Shown here: positions 8,173 to 15,024 of the stretch, one piece after another
Layout: every line of letters begins with the position of its first letter
How positions within the stretch are numbered: position 1 is the stretch's first letter
Assembly: GCA_002436415.1 (NCBI GenBank)
Contig: DJMA01000031.1
Coordinates: 1 to 17,800 of the forward strand
Direction: 5' to 3'
DNA length: 17,800 nt
DNA from: Bdellovibrionaceae bacterium UBA6502
GTDB taxonomy: Bacteria > Bdellovibrionota > Bdellovibrionia > Bdellovibrionales > UBA840
Notes under the pieces: model-generated
Told to the model about the DNA's origin: nothing
What the model saw: only the letters and a program-made list of their open reading frames with translations
The model's database searches: none
Made by a program: the position numbers and the translations under genes

Positions 8173-8590
8173 TTTTATGTGGTCCGATATTGGCAATTTC
8201 AAACATCTCTGAATCAAAATTAAAACCTAGCTTTTCATAAAATGGAAAAGCAATCTCTCTAGCATTACACCAAAGAATGTCGCAGCCTCGATCTTTTAAT
8301 TCTTTGAAGGCCTCAAGCAATAGGGCTTTTCCAACTCCCAATCCTCGAGCATTTTCGGCACTAGCCATGCCACGCAGGCGATAGGCATGATCGGCATTTT
8401 GATATTTTTCTGGAAAAAAACTAGCCACGCCAATCACTACATTTTCATTGGTAAAAGCGGCAAGATGAAAGGAGCTCTCTAAATCATCAGTAGGATACAA
8501 AGAATCCTCTTTGGGTAGATGAGCTCTTAAAATTTTGTGTCGTAAATCTAATACTTCATTTGTGTTAGCTAGTTTTATCTTGAATTCCAT
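8153..8590 (-). CDS. GNAT-family N-acetyltransferase
   Basis: This 145-aa protein is a stand-alone GNAT domain that transfers an acetyl group from acetyl-CoA to an amine. The acetyl-CoA pyrophosphate loop is ARGLGVGKALL (residues 81-91, matching Q/R-x-x-G-x-G/A). The C-terminal half has CNAREIAFPFYEKLGF (108-123), the usual motif B with the tyrosine position. The acceptor is unknown; the domain resembles the small-molecule acetyltransferases often annotated as PhnO/ElaA-like. Its start overlaps the end of the TetR gene by 26 bases, so the two form an operon, and the TetR protein may regulate it. The ribosome site is weak, consistent with coupling to TetR translation. Confidence 0.92.
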   Translation of the reverse strand: MEFKIKLANTNEVLDLRHKILRAHLPKEDSLYPTDDLESSFHLAAFTNENVVIGVASFFPEKYQNADHAYRLRGMASAENARGLGVGKALLLEAFKELKDRGCDILWCNAREIAFPFYEKLGFNFDSEMFEIANIGPHKIMSRKI

Positions 8591-9230
8591 ACTGACTATC
8601 TAACACGCCATTTAGAAAAACACTAGTAAGTTGATCTGTTGTATTCATTCTAAATTCAATTTCCGTAATCGATTTTCCAAACTCTTGCTCTCGGATCTTA
8701 TCCATTTTAATGAAGTGAGATATTCCTCCAAACAAAATCCCTGCGCACATATGGGAGTTTATTTCTTTTTTAAGAAAGCCACTCTTTTTACCCTCTTCAA
8801 TAAACACAATGATTTGTTCGTAAAACTTCATATAGTCACGGTTAAGTGCTGATTGGTGATTAGGATTGTAAGTCTCAGCCTCTCTATAAGCCATCAAGCA
8901 AAGCTCAGGGTCTTTTACAAAGTCGAGAAGGCATTCTTCGATAAACATTTTTAATCGAAGGCGAAACTCCTCTACATTTGCACATGTCTTTAGAATTTTT
9001 TGAGCCATTTCGGAAAGCTGTTTTCCATGTTTGGAAACACATTCGCGATAAAGGTTTTCCTTTCCGTCAAAATGGTAAGAAATAAGACTTATGTTTACTC
9101 CCGCTTTGTCAGCAATTTCTTTTACTGTGGTTGCTTTGTATCCTTGTAGAGCAAACAAGCTTCTTGCTGCTTTGATTAACAAGTCTCTTGTTTTGTCATT
9201 GTTAGGATTTTTACTCCTATTTCGTGCCAT
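8565..9230 (-). CDS. TetR-family transcriptional regulator
   Basis: This 221-aa protein has the N-terminal TetR helix-turn-helix: LIKAARSLFALQGYKATTV (18-36), then EIADKAGVNISLISYHFDGK (38-57) and ENLYRE (58-63). The C-terminal ligand/dimer domain (about 70-210) has conserved-looking aromatic helices but no identifiable ligand. TetR proteins usually repress their own operon, here the overlapping GNAT gene. The ATG is preceded by GAGGTG at good spacing. A TATAAT hexamer (complement of 9241-9246, just upstream of that ribosome site) may be a -10, though it would give a very short leader. Confidence 0.95.
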   Translation of the reverse strand: MARNRSKNPNNDKTRDLLIKAARSLFALQGYKATTVKEIADKAGVNISLISYHFDGKENLYRECVSKHGKQLSEMAQKILKTCANVEEFRLRLKMFIEECLLDFVKDPELCLMAYREAETYNPNHQSALNRDYMKFYEQIIVFIEEGKKSGFLKKEINSHMCAGILFGGISHFIKMDKIREQEFGKSITEIEFRMNTTDQLTSVFLNGVLDSQYGIQDKTS

Positions 9231-9282
9231 TTTTCACCTCATTATAATTAAAGTAAATCAGAGGTGCCGTACTAAGATGCTT

Positions 9283-9321
9283 AAATAAAAAACGAAACAA
9301 GCCCCCGAATAGGGGCCTGTT
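9283..9321 (-). terminator. Rho-independent terminator downstream of NUDIX gene
   Basis: On the - strand AACAGGCCCC pairs with GGGGCTTGTT (complements of 9312-9321 and 9296-9305), a 10-bp stem with one G-T wobble and a six-base loop. It is followed by TTTCGTTTTTT. It lies about 160 bases beyond the NUDIX stop, so the message carries a long structured tail or a separate small RNA ends here. Confidence 0.8.
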
Positions 9322-9480
9322 CCTTTCCCCCCAATTTAAAGAACCAACACTCGCCCCCCAGCGATTTTTTACGTTTGGTTCTTATGCCCCCGTAGAAGGC
9401 AGGAATAGGTTTAATATGAACGTTCGAATATTTCAAATAATTATTTTAAATATATCAAATAAAAGTTTGATATAGTGATT
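9322..9480 (-). other. Structured 3' region or candidate small RNA
   Basis: There is no gene here, but there is dense structure. TATATCAAA (9451-9459) and TTTGATATA (9466-9474) form a perfect 9-bp hairpin directly after the NUDIX stop. GAACGTTC (9418-9425) is palindromic, and AAATAATTATTT lies inside 9431-9450. AAGAACCAA (9339-9347) and TTGGTTCTT (9375-9383) enclose a smaller TCGC/GCGA hairpin (9351-9364) with a six-C loop. Runs of five or six C on the + strand (G on the - strand) recur at 9302, 9327, 9354 and 9386. With the adjoining terminator this would form a folded, G-rich RNA on the - strand. Confidence 0.45.
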
Positions 9481-9975
9481 TTATAGACCAAAGATTTCAT
9501 CGTTGTGATAGTGGTCTTCAGGCAGGGAGTATCCTTTGTTAAGTGATTGTTTTTCTTGAGCTTTTTTAATAAAGAGTCGAGTCACAGGACGAACCATCTC
9601 ATCATTTAAAGCCTCATTTATGTCCCAAAATTTTGCTTCAATAAGCTCTTCGGCGGGCCATTTTAAGCGGTTTTCGGGTGATTTTTTATCCTCATCACAA
9701 AGTTCACCTTTAAAAACGTAATAAACATTGGCCTTTTTATTGGAATGAATTCGATGACGGACGGCTAACATTCCAGTTACCGAGCCATCTAATCCTGTTT
9801 CTTCTTTGAGTTCTCGAACAGCGGTTTCACTAGGATGTTCTCCTTCATCTACAGAACCGCCTGGTAAGATCCAATGCCCTTGGTATCGACCATAATTCAT
9901 TTGAACCAGCAAAATTTTTTTCTCATGAAAAATGAGAATCCCAGCACCTAAACCAGAAACCGCATGATTTTCCAT
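9481..9975 (-). CDS. NUDIX hydrolase
   Basis: This protein hydrolyses nucleoside diphosphates linked to another moiety, using Mg2+ or Mn2+. The Nudix box is complete: G-x5-E-x7-REL-x-EE-x-GL, within PGGSVDEGEHP and AVRELKEETGL (residues 42-64 when counted from the upstream GTG). The fold starts AGILIFHEKKILLVQ, as in MutT/ADP-ribose pyrophosphatase-like enzymes, and the substrate cannot be assigned. The frame is open to a GTG at 9981. ATG at 9975 (third codon) is chosen because AAAGG then sits six bases upstream instead of two, giving 164 aa. The 141-aa protein gene ends only a few bases upstream, so the pair is co-transcribed. A folded 160-base stretch and terminator follow. Confidence 0.93.
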   Translation of the reverse strand: MENHAVSGLGAGILIFHEKKILLVQMNYGRYQGHWILPGGSVDEGEHPSETAVRELKEETGLDGSVTGMLAVRHRIHSNKKANVYYVFKGELCDEDKKSPENRLKWPAEELIEAKFWDINEALNDEMVRPVTRLFIKKAQEKQSLNKGYSLPEDHYHNDEIFGL

Positions 9976-9986
9976 ATCCACATCCT

Positions 9987-10412
9987 TTAGTTACTTAAGA
10001 TTTGACCTTGGTAGATTCGAACCACGCATTTTCCTTTTAAGCAGCGTAGTTTTGGAGCGTTGGCTCGAGCACACTCTTTGTTATAGTCTTTACCATACCT
10101 GCGATCATATAGACTATCGTATAAACGAATTAGTTTTTCTATTTCTTCTGCATTTTCGTCCCGTCTGCTGTAGCCAACAATCCAGTCCACCGGCACGCAC
10201 TCTTGGGTTTTTAAGATTTCCATTCTGCAGTCTCCCACAGAAAAGCACTTTGCTTCAGTGCTTTTTAGTTTTTGGATATCTCTTTTGGCAAAATGTAGAC
10301 GCCTATCAAGTGACCTAGGATGATTCCGGTAATAAAAATACAAAGCGATTCCTGATAAAACCAAAATTAAAGTTATTATGGTGATGACTGGTAATGCTTT
10401 TATTTTGGACAT
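9987..10412 (-). CDS. Small membrane-anchored six-cysteine protein
   Basis: This 141-aa protein is not recognised. Residues 7-28 are one hydrophobic helix (LPVITIITLILVLSGIALYFYY), either a signal anchor or an uncleaved signal, so the remainder should face the periplasm. The exported part has six cysteines at 56, 62, 72, 114, 124 and 129. CFSVGDC, ECVP, ECAR and CLKGKC suggest three disulfides in a compact domain. A charged helix (about 85-110) lies between the two cysteine groups. It precedes the NUDIX gene by a few bases. No active-site motif is visible; a binding or structural envelope role is a guess. Confidence 0.75.
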   Translation of the reverse strand: MSKIKALPVITIITLILVLSGIALYFYYRNHPRSLDRRLHFAKRDIQKLKSTEAKCFSVGDCRMEILKTQECVPVDWIVGYSRRDENAEEIEKLIRLYDSLYDRRYGKDYNKECARANAPKLRCLKGKCVVRIYQGQILSN

Positions 10413-10695
10413 ATCTCATTTCAAGTTCATTTAACACGAAAGTCAATACGAGCATGAATACTCAAGTCTTTAGTTTCGCAGCTGGCTTTCCCCAAAAAAG
10501 TTATTAACAGTATGCACGGGTTTATCCAGTGGCAATTTGAAACTAGACTTTACAGCTCTCAATTAAAAAATTGTTTAAAAAAGCCTAGCTGGCAATGGTC
10601 GATGTTTGAGAGAAGCATTTTGACACCTTTTTGCTTGGTACGTTTTCTGCTCTTTCTATTACAGAGAGACCAATCAATTCTTTAAGGGGGAATCA
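10413..10695. other. Divergent intergenic region
   Basis: These 283 bases separate the - strand six-cysteine gene from the + strand secreted-protein gene, so both promoters must lie here. A consensus TTGACA occurs at 10620-10625 on the + strand, but no good -10 sits 16-18 bases downstream. On the - strand TTGACT, 17 bases, TGAAAT lies just before the 10412 start and is only a weak match. No repeat, RNA gene or open frame was found. Confidence 0.35.
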
Positions 10696-11160
10696 ATGAT
10701 TCGAAAGAGTTTAATTTTATTATGTTCATTAACACTGATGGCTGTGACTGCTACGGCTGAAATGGACCAGCAAGAAGAAGATAACTTGATAAGTGCTGCT
10801 GAGTTAAGTTATCAACTCGATTTAGAAGACTTTAATGTGGACGAAGAGTTGGACGCAGAATCTTTGCAAATGAGTGAAGTAGAAGTAGGTTTAGAGAGTG
10901 AGGCAAGGCGTCCTCCGTATAAACAACCACGAAGGTACAATCCACCGAACTATCGTCCTCGTCCTAGACCTCGTCCACCAAAATACAAAGAAGTGATGTG
11001 TGTGGCAGAGAACGATCGTGGCTTTCGATATAGAGCATATGCTTTTAGACCATTTAGAGCAGAGGCCAAAGCTTTAAGACTCTGCAGAAATGATTTTCGC
11101 CGATCAAGAGCGTGTCGTATCGTAGGCTGTAAAGTCACTGGCGGAAGATTTTATCCATAA
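10696..11160 (+). CDS. Secreted protein, acidic N-part and Arg/Pro-rich cysteine C-part
   Basis: This 154-aa protein is not recognised. Residues 1-21 are a typical signal peptide ending ATATA. The rest is split by charge. Residues 22-70 hold 18 Asp/Glu and no Lys/Arg/His. Residues 71-154 hold 25 Lys/Arg against 5 Asp/Glu, starting with a proline/arginine stretch (RRPPYKQPRR, then RPRPRPRPP) and ending in a domain with four cysteines (102, 130, 140, 145) that probably form two disulfides. That design resembles a precursor whose acidic segment masks a cationic mature part, although a fully retained envelope or nucleic-acid-binding protein is equally possible. The ribosome site AAGGGGG is strong and the gene stands alone with a strong terminator, which suggests high expression. 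Confidence 0.85.
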   Translation: MIRKSLILLCSLTLMAVTATAEMDQQEEDNLISAAELSYQLDLEDFNVDEELDAESLQMSEVEVGLESEARRPPYKQPRRYNPPNYRPRPRPRPPKYKEVMCVAENDRGFRYRAYAFRPFRAEAKALRLCRNDFRRSRACRIVGCKVTGGRFYP

Positions 11161-11180
11161 TTAAAAAGACATAGGTTTTT

Positions 11181-11217
11181 AAACGGTTTAGCTTCACGGC
11201 TAAGCCGTTTTTTTATT
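11181..11217 (+). terminator. Strong Rho-independent terminator
   Basis: AAACGGTTTAGC (11181-11192) pairs over 12 bp, with one wobble, with GCTAAGCCGTTT (11199-11210) around the loop TTCACG. A run of seven T (11208-11214) overlaps and follows the stem. It ends the 154-aa secreted-protein transcript 20 bases after the stop. There is no T-tract on the other strand, so it should act only on + strand transcripts. Confidence 0.92.
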
Positions 11218-11232
11218 TAGAACTTTAAAAAA

Positions 11233-12150
11233 CTAAAGCTTCGTCAGTGCTAGACTGCGCATTTTTTCTGAGTAAAGGTTTAACTTTCTATGTCCTGGCG
11301 CCCAACCTTGTAAAAAGCGATAAAAGTCAGCCCAGGCAAAAACGTATAAGTCTCGCCACTCTTTTTCTACATCGGGTAAAGCGAGAGCTTCAAAGTAAGT
11401 ATCCAAGCATTTTTGCTCATTGGCCTGTAATTCGGATTCTTCGTAAATGCTACTCATAAAGTAAGCTAGATCTTTCATTCCTATTCCGCCACCAACGTAT
11501 TGAAAGTCTACTGCGGCACAGTCGTCTTTTGAAAATAAGAAGTTAGCTAATTTAGCGTCGCCATGAATGATGGTTTTGAATTTTGCTGCATTTAATTTTT
11601 CGTCAATTTGTGCAGCAGCCTGTTTTAACTCTAAATCCTCCATTGCCTCAAGTTCTTCGGGACGAGTTTCTAAATGCCAATAGGTACCGATTGGCCACAA
11701 GTCTTTTGGAGACTGACGCAAATAATGTTTATGAAATTGAGCTAACCATTGAAGGCATCGTTCTACTTGCTTCCAGCCAATGGAGCTAGCTGGTCGAAAT
11801 CCTTGTTCCTTTAAATCCTCTAAAACTAGGTACTGACCGGCTTGTATTTCTCCGGAGCCAATGCAGTGTGGAAAACGAGCGCCAGGAATTTCTTCCCCAA
11901 AGTTTTTGTACCATTGATTTTCAACCTGGTAGGACTTTATTTTTCTAGTGTGGCCAATTTTAGTATTCCATGATCGAGGATGATCTTGTTGCTGGTTCGT
12001 TTGGATGAACTTTACAATCACCGAGCCATTGTCCAGGCTAAGTCTAAGTAAATCCCCATAGCCACTCCAAAGTTGCTGGATAAGTTCTGTGTTTAAGAGC
12101 TTGGTGGCTCCTGTTTTTTGAAATACGATTTGTAAAAGTTCTTGGTTCAT
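11233..12150 (-). CDS. Choline kinase/APH-like phosphotransferase
   Basis: This protein of about 305 aa has the protein-kinase-like fold of aminoglycoside, choline and EcKinase-type phosphotransferases. Counting from an upstream TTG codon, visible landmarks are the ATP-binding lysine K53 (SVIVKFI), hinge-like YLVLEDL (113-119), Brenner motif HGDAKLANFLF (202-212) with catalytic D204 and metal-binding N209, and the second metal aspartate D221 in AVDFQYVG. ATP is the expected donor; the acceptor (an alcohol such as choline or a small-molecule hydroxyl) is unknown, and antibiotic resistance cannot be concluded. The frame is open to a TTG at 12168. ATG at 12150 (codon 7) is preferred because GGCAGG lies upstream of it and the TTG has no ribosome site. 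A TATAAT on the - strand (complement of 12195-12200) may be its -10. Confidence 0.88.
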   Translation of the reverse strand: MNQELLQIVFQKTGATKLLNTELIQQLWSGYGDLLRLSLDNGSVIVKFIQTNQQQDHPRSWNTKIGHTRKIKSYQVENQWYKNFGEEIPGARFPHCIGSGEIQAGQYLVLEDLKEQGFRPASSIGWKQVERCLQWLAQFHKHYLRQSPKDLWPIGTYWHLETRPEELEAMEDLELKQAAAQIDEKLNAAKFKTIIHGDAKLANFLFSKDDCAAVDFQYVGGGIGMKDLAYFMSSIYEESELQANEQKCLDTYFEALALPDVEKEWRDLYVFAWADFYRFLQGWAPGHRKLNLYSEKMRSLALTKL

Positions 12151-12339
12151 ACTGAAGTGGCCTGCCAACTTTAGAAAACTATTCTTTGTATGAGATTATA
12201 TTTTTATGAAAGAAATAAGCCACTAAAAAAAGTTTAAAGTGATCTTCTATTATACAAAATGGCGGGCACGAGTAGATGAATTTATAACTGAATGCCTCCT
12301 TTTTTCTGCTTAAAATGAAATCATTCGCAATGGGACTGA

Positions 12340-12368
12340 GAGACAAGAAAATAGTTTCGAACTATATT
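12340..12368 (+). promoter_or_regulatory. Candidate sigma-70 promoter for 219-aa gene
   Basis: GAGACA (12340-12345), a 17-base spacer and TATATT (12363-12368) lie about 25 bases before the ATG at 12393. The match is four of six at -35 and good at -10. Confidence 0.4.
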
Positions 12369-12392
12369 ATTGAAAGATGATAGGGGGGCGCA

Positions 12393-13052
12393 ATGAGGCG
12401 GTTAATCAATATTGAAGATAGGAAGCAGATATTTATCATAGATGCCGTTAGATTTTTCTTTGTCGAGCTAACCCACACGTTTGCGCAAATTCAGCATGGC
12501 CTCACGGATATCGAGAAAAAGCTGAATGGTGGAGACACCTTGTCAGAAGACGAAACTCTTCCTGTTATTAGTGCTTGTTGGCGAACACTTGACACCATAT
12601 ATCGTCTAAAGGGCTTGTTAGGACAGGTTAGGGGCTTATCTCAGAAATCTCCTGAGCTCCAAATTTTTTATAGAACGATCTCTAAGATTGAAGATTTTCG
12701 ACATCTTTATCAGCATCTCAATACGGATATTCCAAAGTTATCTGAGGACAGTGGTCCAATCCTGGGTTATGTTACCTGGAGAACAGATGATCCGAAACTG
12801 GGGCTTACAGTAGCGATCGGTACTGTTCCCTCGGACACTAACCTCTATAGTGCTGTTTATGATCGTTCAAAAGATGAAATTGTAAATCAGACTTTATTTG
12901 TTGCTGGAACACTTAGTATCGATCTCAATCCTCTACCTACGGCATGTGAAAAAGTTAGGACCTTTTTCAATACTTGGTTAGATTCGAAGGGGTATCTAGC
13001 AGAGGAGAGTCCTCATGTTAGTATTTTCAGGCTTCAGATCAGGAAAAATTGA
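12393..13052 (+). CDS. Hypothetical protein, 219 aa
   Basis: I do not recognise this protein. It has no signal peptide or membrane helix. The first 125 residues look all-helical (AVRFFFVELTHTFAQIQHGL, then ISACWRTLDTIYRLKGLLGQ, and KIEDFRHLYQHLNTDI at 109-124). The last 90 look like beta strands (GPILGYVTWRTDDP from 129, LGLTVAIGTVP). A helical sensor or scaffold joined to a beta domain would fit. The start has an excellent ribosome site, AGGGGGG. It stands alone between a divergent phosphotransferase gene and a convergent nuclease-like gene, at the left end of the stretch that looks accessory. A link to the nuclease is only suggested by proximity. Confidence 0.8.
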   Translation: MRRLINIEDRKQIFIIDAVRFFFVELTHTFAQIQHGLTDIEKKLNGGDTLSEDETLPVISACWRTLDTIYRLKGLLGQVRGLSQKSPELQIFYRTISKIEDFRHLYQHLNTDIPKLSEDSGPILGYVTWRTDDPKLGLTVAIGTVPSDTNLYSAVYDRSKDEIVNQTLFVAGTLSIDLNPLPTACEKVRTFFNTWLDSKGYLAEESPHVSIFRLQIRKN

Positions 13053-13146
13053 TTCTAGCACAAAATGACTTTTTCTGCAGCATCATAAAATTATCCAAAT
13101 TGATGTGAGAGGTAAGGAAATAGTATTTTACCAACTCTAGTGGTAT

Positions 13147-14445
13147 CTAAATTTCCACATAAAATCGCTTTAAACGACTCATAAGGTCGACTAGATTTTT
13201 TGAGTCTCCTCTAAGATCTGAGTGAAAAAAGGCACCTAAAGCCATTTGGTGTTTAGAATTTGCTGGTATTTCACTAACGAAGAGAGAATTGTCTGACCTC
13301 ACTTCAATGAGCATTTTTGAATCTATCCTAATACAAAATGGCTCGTTATTTTGACGTCTTGCCGCTACCTTCCACTCTATTTTTATTCTCTGAATTAAGA
13401 ATTCGACTAAATACTTTGCTCTTGATTCAGCTTTTAAGACATTTCCCAATGCTCGATCCAGCGCTTGAATCATGGCGATACTGAGAAGGGCGTCCCTATC
13501 TCCGTACTTCTGTAAATCTGACTTGGAAAAATCAATCAGATTTTTCCAAGTGATTTCTCGATCAAAGGGGTTTCCGCCAAATTTTTGAAAGGGGGCATCA
13601 TTGGGATCTATTGGCTTAATTCCCAGGTGTAGTAATAGGCAATGCCCACCTCCCGATTTGAGTGCAGTCTTCAGTGGCCCCAACCCTCGCAGTTGATTAT
13701 CAGTAAATTTAGCCCCAAACTTACACTCAATAATAATATTGAATTTCGTGTCACCTGGAATTGGATCTTTGGCTCTATCCCAGGTATCTTCTTTTTTATC
13801 AGATATCCATATGTCAGGCCTAACCTCGACTGAGATGGGGGTGCCTGCTACAGAATTTCCAGAGGAATAGGTTAATTGATCAGGACAAAAACCAGAATAT
13901 TTCAGAAAATCAAAAAAAGTATGCTTTAGAAAAAAATCAGAAGATTTTAAGAGTGAAACTAGAATCGCGGATAAAGTATCCTCACGACCTTTTGTTTGCC
14001 TGCTCTCAAATAAATTTTCTACTATAGCCCTAATATCTTCAACTAAAGGAATTCTAGCTGTTGAATTCACGATCTCCGGCAAGTAATTCCGTTCTTGATG
14101 AGATATCACAGTTTCAGTTCGGGAGCCGGCTCCTGAAATCCTTGCTTGCTTCAAATCAAACACAGAAGCTATTTTCATTCCCACTTGATTTGAAACAAGA
14201 GTAAATAGGTCCCTAAGTAGATATGCTCCCTTAGATTCAGAATTGCAGCTGGCAATCATACGAGCTCCCTTTTCGTATTCAAATAGATGAAATAACAGAC
14301 AATTGGGCTGATGCCACATTATCAGTTCGATAAGGTTGCCGTTTAAAAAACAAAAAAAGTGTTCTCGTCTGTAGCGCTTCCATTTGATCGCTCCAGAGTC
14401 AGTACCATCGTATAGTTCGTCTAATCTGTCTTTCATAGATTGCAT
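13147..14445 (-). CDS. PD-(D/E)XK nuclease-like protein
   Basis: This 432-aa protein appears to contain a PD-(D/E)XK nuclease core in its middle. E155 sits in GREDTLSAILVSLL, a position where the family has an N-terminal glutamate before a helix. D211 lies in VRPDIWI, E240 and K242 in IIIECKFGAKF, and Q251 in TDNQLRGL. Together they match the E...PD...ExK...Q arrangement, so Mg2+-dependent DNA cleavage is a reasonable inference. The N-terminal 140 residues and C-terminal 150 residues are not recognised and may provide target recognition. No methyltransferase or helicase gene is adjacent, so it is not an obvious restriction enzyme of a classical pair. The ATG has a weak ribosome site. A perfect 13-bp hairpin lies inside the gene (13521-13551). 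Confidence 0.75.
   Translation of the reverse strand: MQSMKDRLDELYDGTDSGAIKWKRYRREHFFCFLNGNLIELIMWHQPNCLLFHLFEYEKGARMIASCNSESKGAYLLRDLFTLVSNQVGMKIASVFDLKQARISGAGSRTETVISHQERNYLPEIVNSTARIPLVEDIRAIVENLFESRQTKGREDTLSAILVSLLKSSDFFLKHTFFDFLKYSGFCPDQLTYSSGNSVAGTPISVEVRPDIWISDKKEDTWDRAKDPIPGDTKFNIIIECKFGAKFTDNQLRGLGPLKTALKSGGGHCLLLHLGIKPIDPNDAPFQKFGGNPFDREITWKNLIDFSKSDLQKYGDRDALLSIAMIQALDRALGNVLKAESRAKYLVEFLIQRIKIEWKVAARRQNNEPFCIRIDSKMLIEVRSDNSLFVSEIPANSKHQMALGAFFHSDLRGDSKNLVDLMSRLKRFYVEI
13521..13551. repeat. Perfect 13-bp inverted repeat inside nuclease gene
   Basis: ACTTGGAAAAATC (13521-13533), spacer AATCA and the exact complement (13539-13551) form a strong hairpin in coding sequence (around residues 299-308 of the protein). 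There is no T-tract on either side, so it is not a terminator. Confidence 0.7.
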
Positions 14446-14649
14446 AACTTATTCATTTGGACATTTTGTAAAGTTGCTCAATTAAATGGTCCAAGTTCTT
14501 TTTATAGGGTGTAAACTTGTTCGGAATTGCCTTCTTCAATTCGTTTTTTTAGATCTGACCGCAGGCCGGTATGTCTTTTCCGGTTTCCATGTGTGGCATT
14601 AAGTCCCTAAAAAGAGGTAAGATTGTTAGAGAATAAATCTTGATTTTGT

Positions 14650-15000
14650 TTAATCTTCAAATGGTTCCCAATCAGTCATTACTGGTTTTGAAGATGTATC
14701 TCCCCAATCCTTATTGGTAACATATCGAAATTTCGTTTGTTCTCCCTCTTCTATTAATACGTGAATCTGATCCTCATCTTCTTTGTTTTTGGAATAGACG
14801 TCAAAACGTTCATTAATTGTAACAATTGGCTTATTACTAACATTCCATAAGGCTTTAATATCCTCTTTTTTCACAACCTCTCCTTCATTTAAAAATACAT
14901 TTTCTACTGACGTTTTTAAATATTCAAGTAAAGAAAGTATTAAGAGTTTTTCATTTTTAATCACTGTGTTGTATAAAATTGTGTTACATTTCGAATACAT
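14650..15000 (-). CDS. Hypothetical protein, 116 aa
   Basis: This protein is not recognised. It is mostly polar, with no signal peptide. The N-terminal part is helical (NEKLLILSLLEYLKTSVENV) and the C-terminal half reads as strands rich in D, E and K (NKPIVTINERFDVYSK, then DQIHVLIEEGEQTKFRYVT), ending in an acidic tail. The start is uncertain. ATG at 15000 lies inside the 11-bp repeat array and lacks a ribosome site. A GTG at 14874 is preceded by GGAGAGG and would give a 74-aa protein. It runs divergently from the RHH-ASCH-PIN/GNAT operon and could be controlled by the same operator, making it a possible fifth component. Whether it is expressed is not certain. Confidence 0.55.
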   Translation of the reverse strand: MYSKCNTILYNTVIKNEKLLILSLLEYLKTSVENVFLNEGEVVKKEDIKALWNVSNKPIVTINERFDVYSKNKEDEDQIHVLIEEGEQTKFRYVTNKDWGDTSSKPVMTDWEPFED

Positions 15001-15007
15001 TTATATT
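14979..15007 (+). promoter_or_regulatory. Candidate promoter of RHH operon
   Basis: TTGTGT (14979-14984), 17 bases and TATATT (15002-15007) form a plausible sigma-70 promoter. It lies entirely within the repeat array, so a protein bound to the repeats would block it. Confidence 0.35.
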
Positions 15008-15024
15008 ATATTTGTATTACATTA
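14981..15024. repeat. Four 11-bp direct repeats, probable operator
   Basis: Consecutive 11-mers read GTGTTACATTT, CGAATACATTT, ATATTATATTT and GTATTACATTA; the shared core WTAYATT recurs at 14984, 14995, 15006 and 15017. A looser copy (GTATAAAATTG) begins at 14971. The 11-bp period is one DNA helical turn, so identical faces are presented to a protein. The array ends on the first base of the RHH start codon and also covers the start of the divergent 116-aa frame. Binding by the RHH protein as an autorepressor is the natural inference. Iterons of a replication origin are less likely because no Rep gene is present. Confidence 0.65.

Noticed and set aside
10530..10540. DnaA-box-like TTATCCAG
   Set aside because: A single imperfect match without companions or an origin-type context.
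10620..10650. Consensus TTGACA as promoter of the secreted-protein gene
   Set aside because: No acceptable -10 hexamer lies 16-18 bases downstream, so it was left as a note only.
10950..11138. Antisense open frame inside the Arg/Pro-rich protein gene
   Set aside because: It mirrors the biased codons of the real gene; the + strand frame has a signal peptide, ribosome site and terminator.
11233..12150. Aminoglycoside resistance gene
   Set aside because: The Brenner motif proves only the phosphotransferase fold; overall it reads closer to choline/EcKinase-like proteins and nothing points to an antibiotic substrate.
14502..14603. Short - strand open stretch reading like the end of a protein (HTGLRSDLKKRIEEGNSEQ)
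   Set aside because: Only about 33 codons between stops, no start codon and no family I can name; possibly another remnant, but not supportable.
14981..15024. Repeat array as CRISPR or replication iterons
   Set aside because: Units are 11 bp with no spacers, so not CRISPR. There is no Rep-type gene or DnaA-box cluster, so an operator fits better than an origin.
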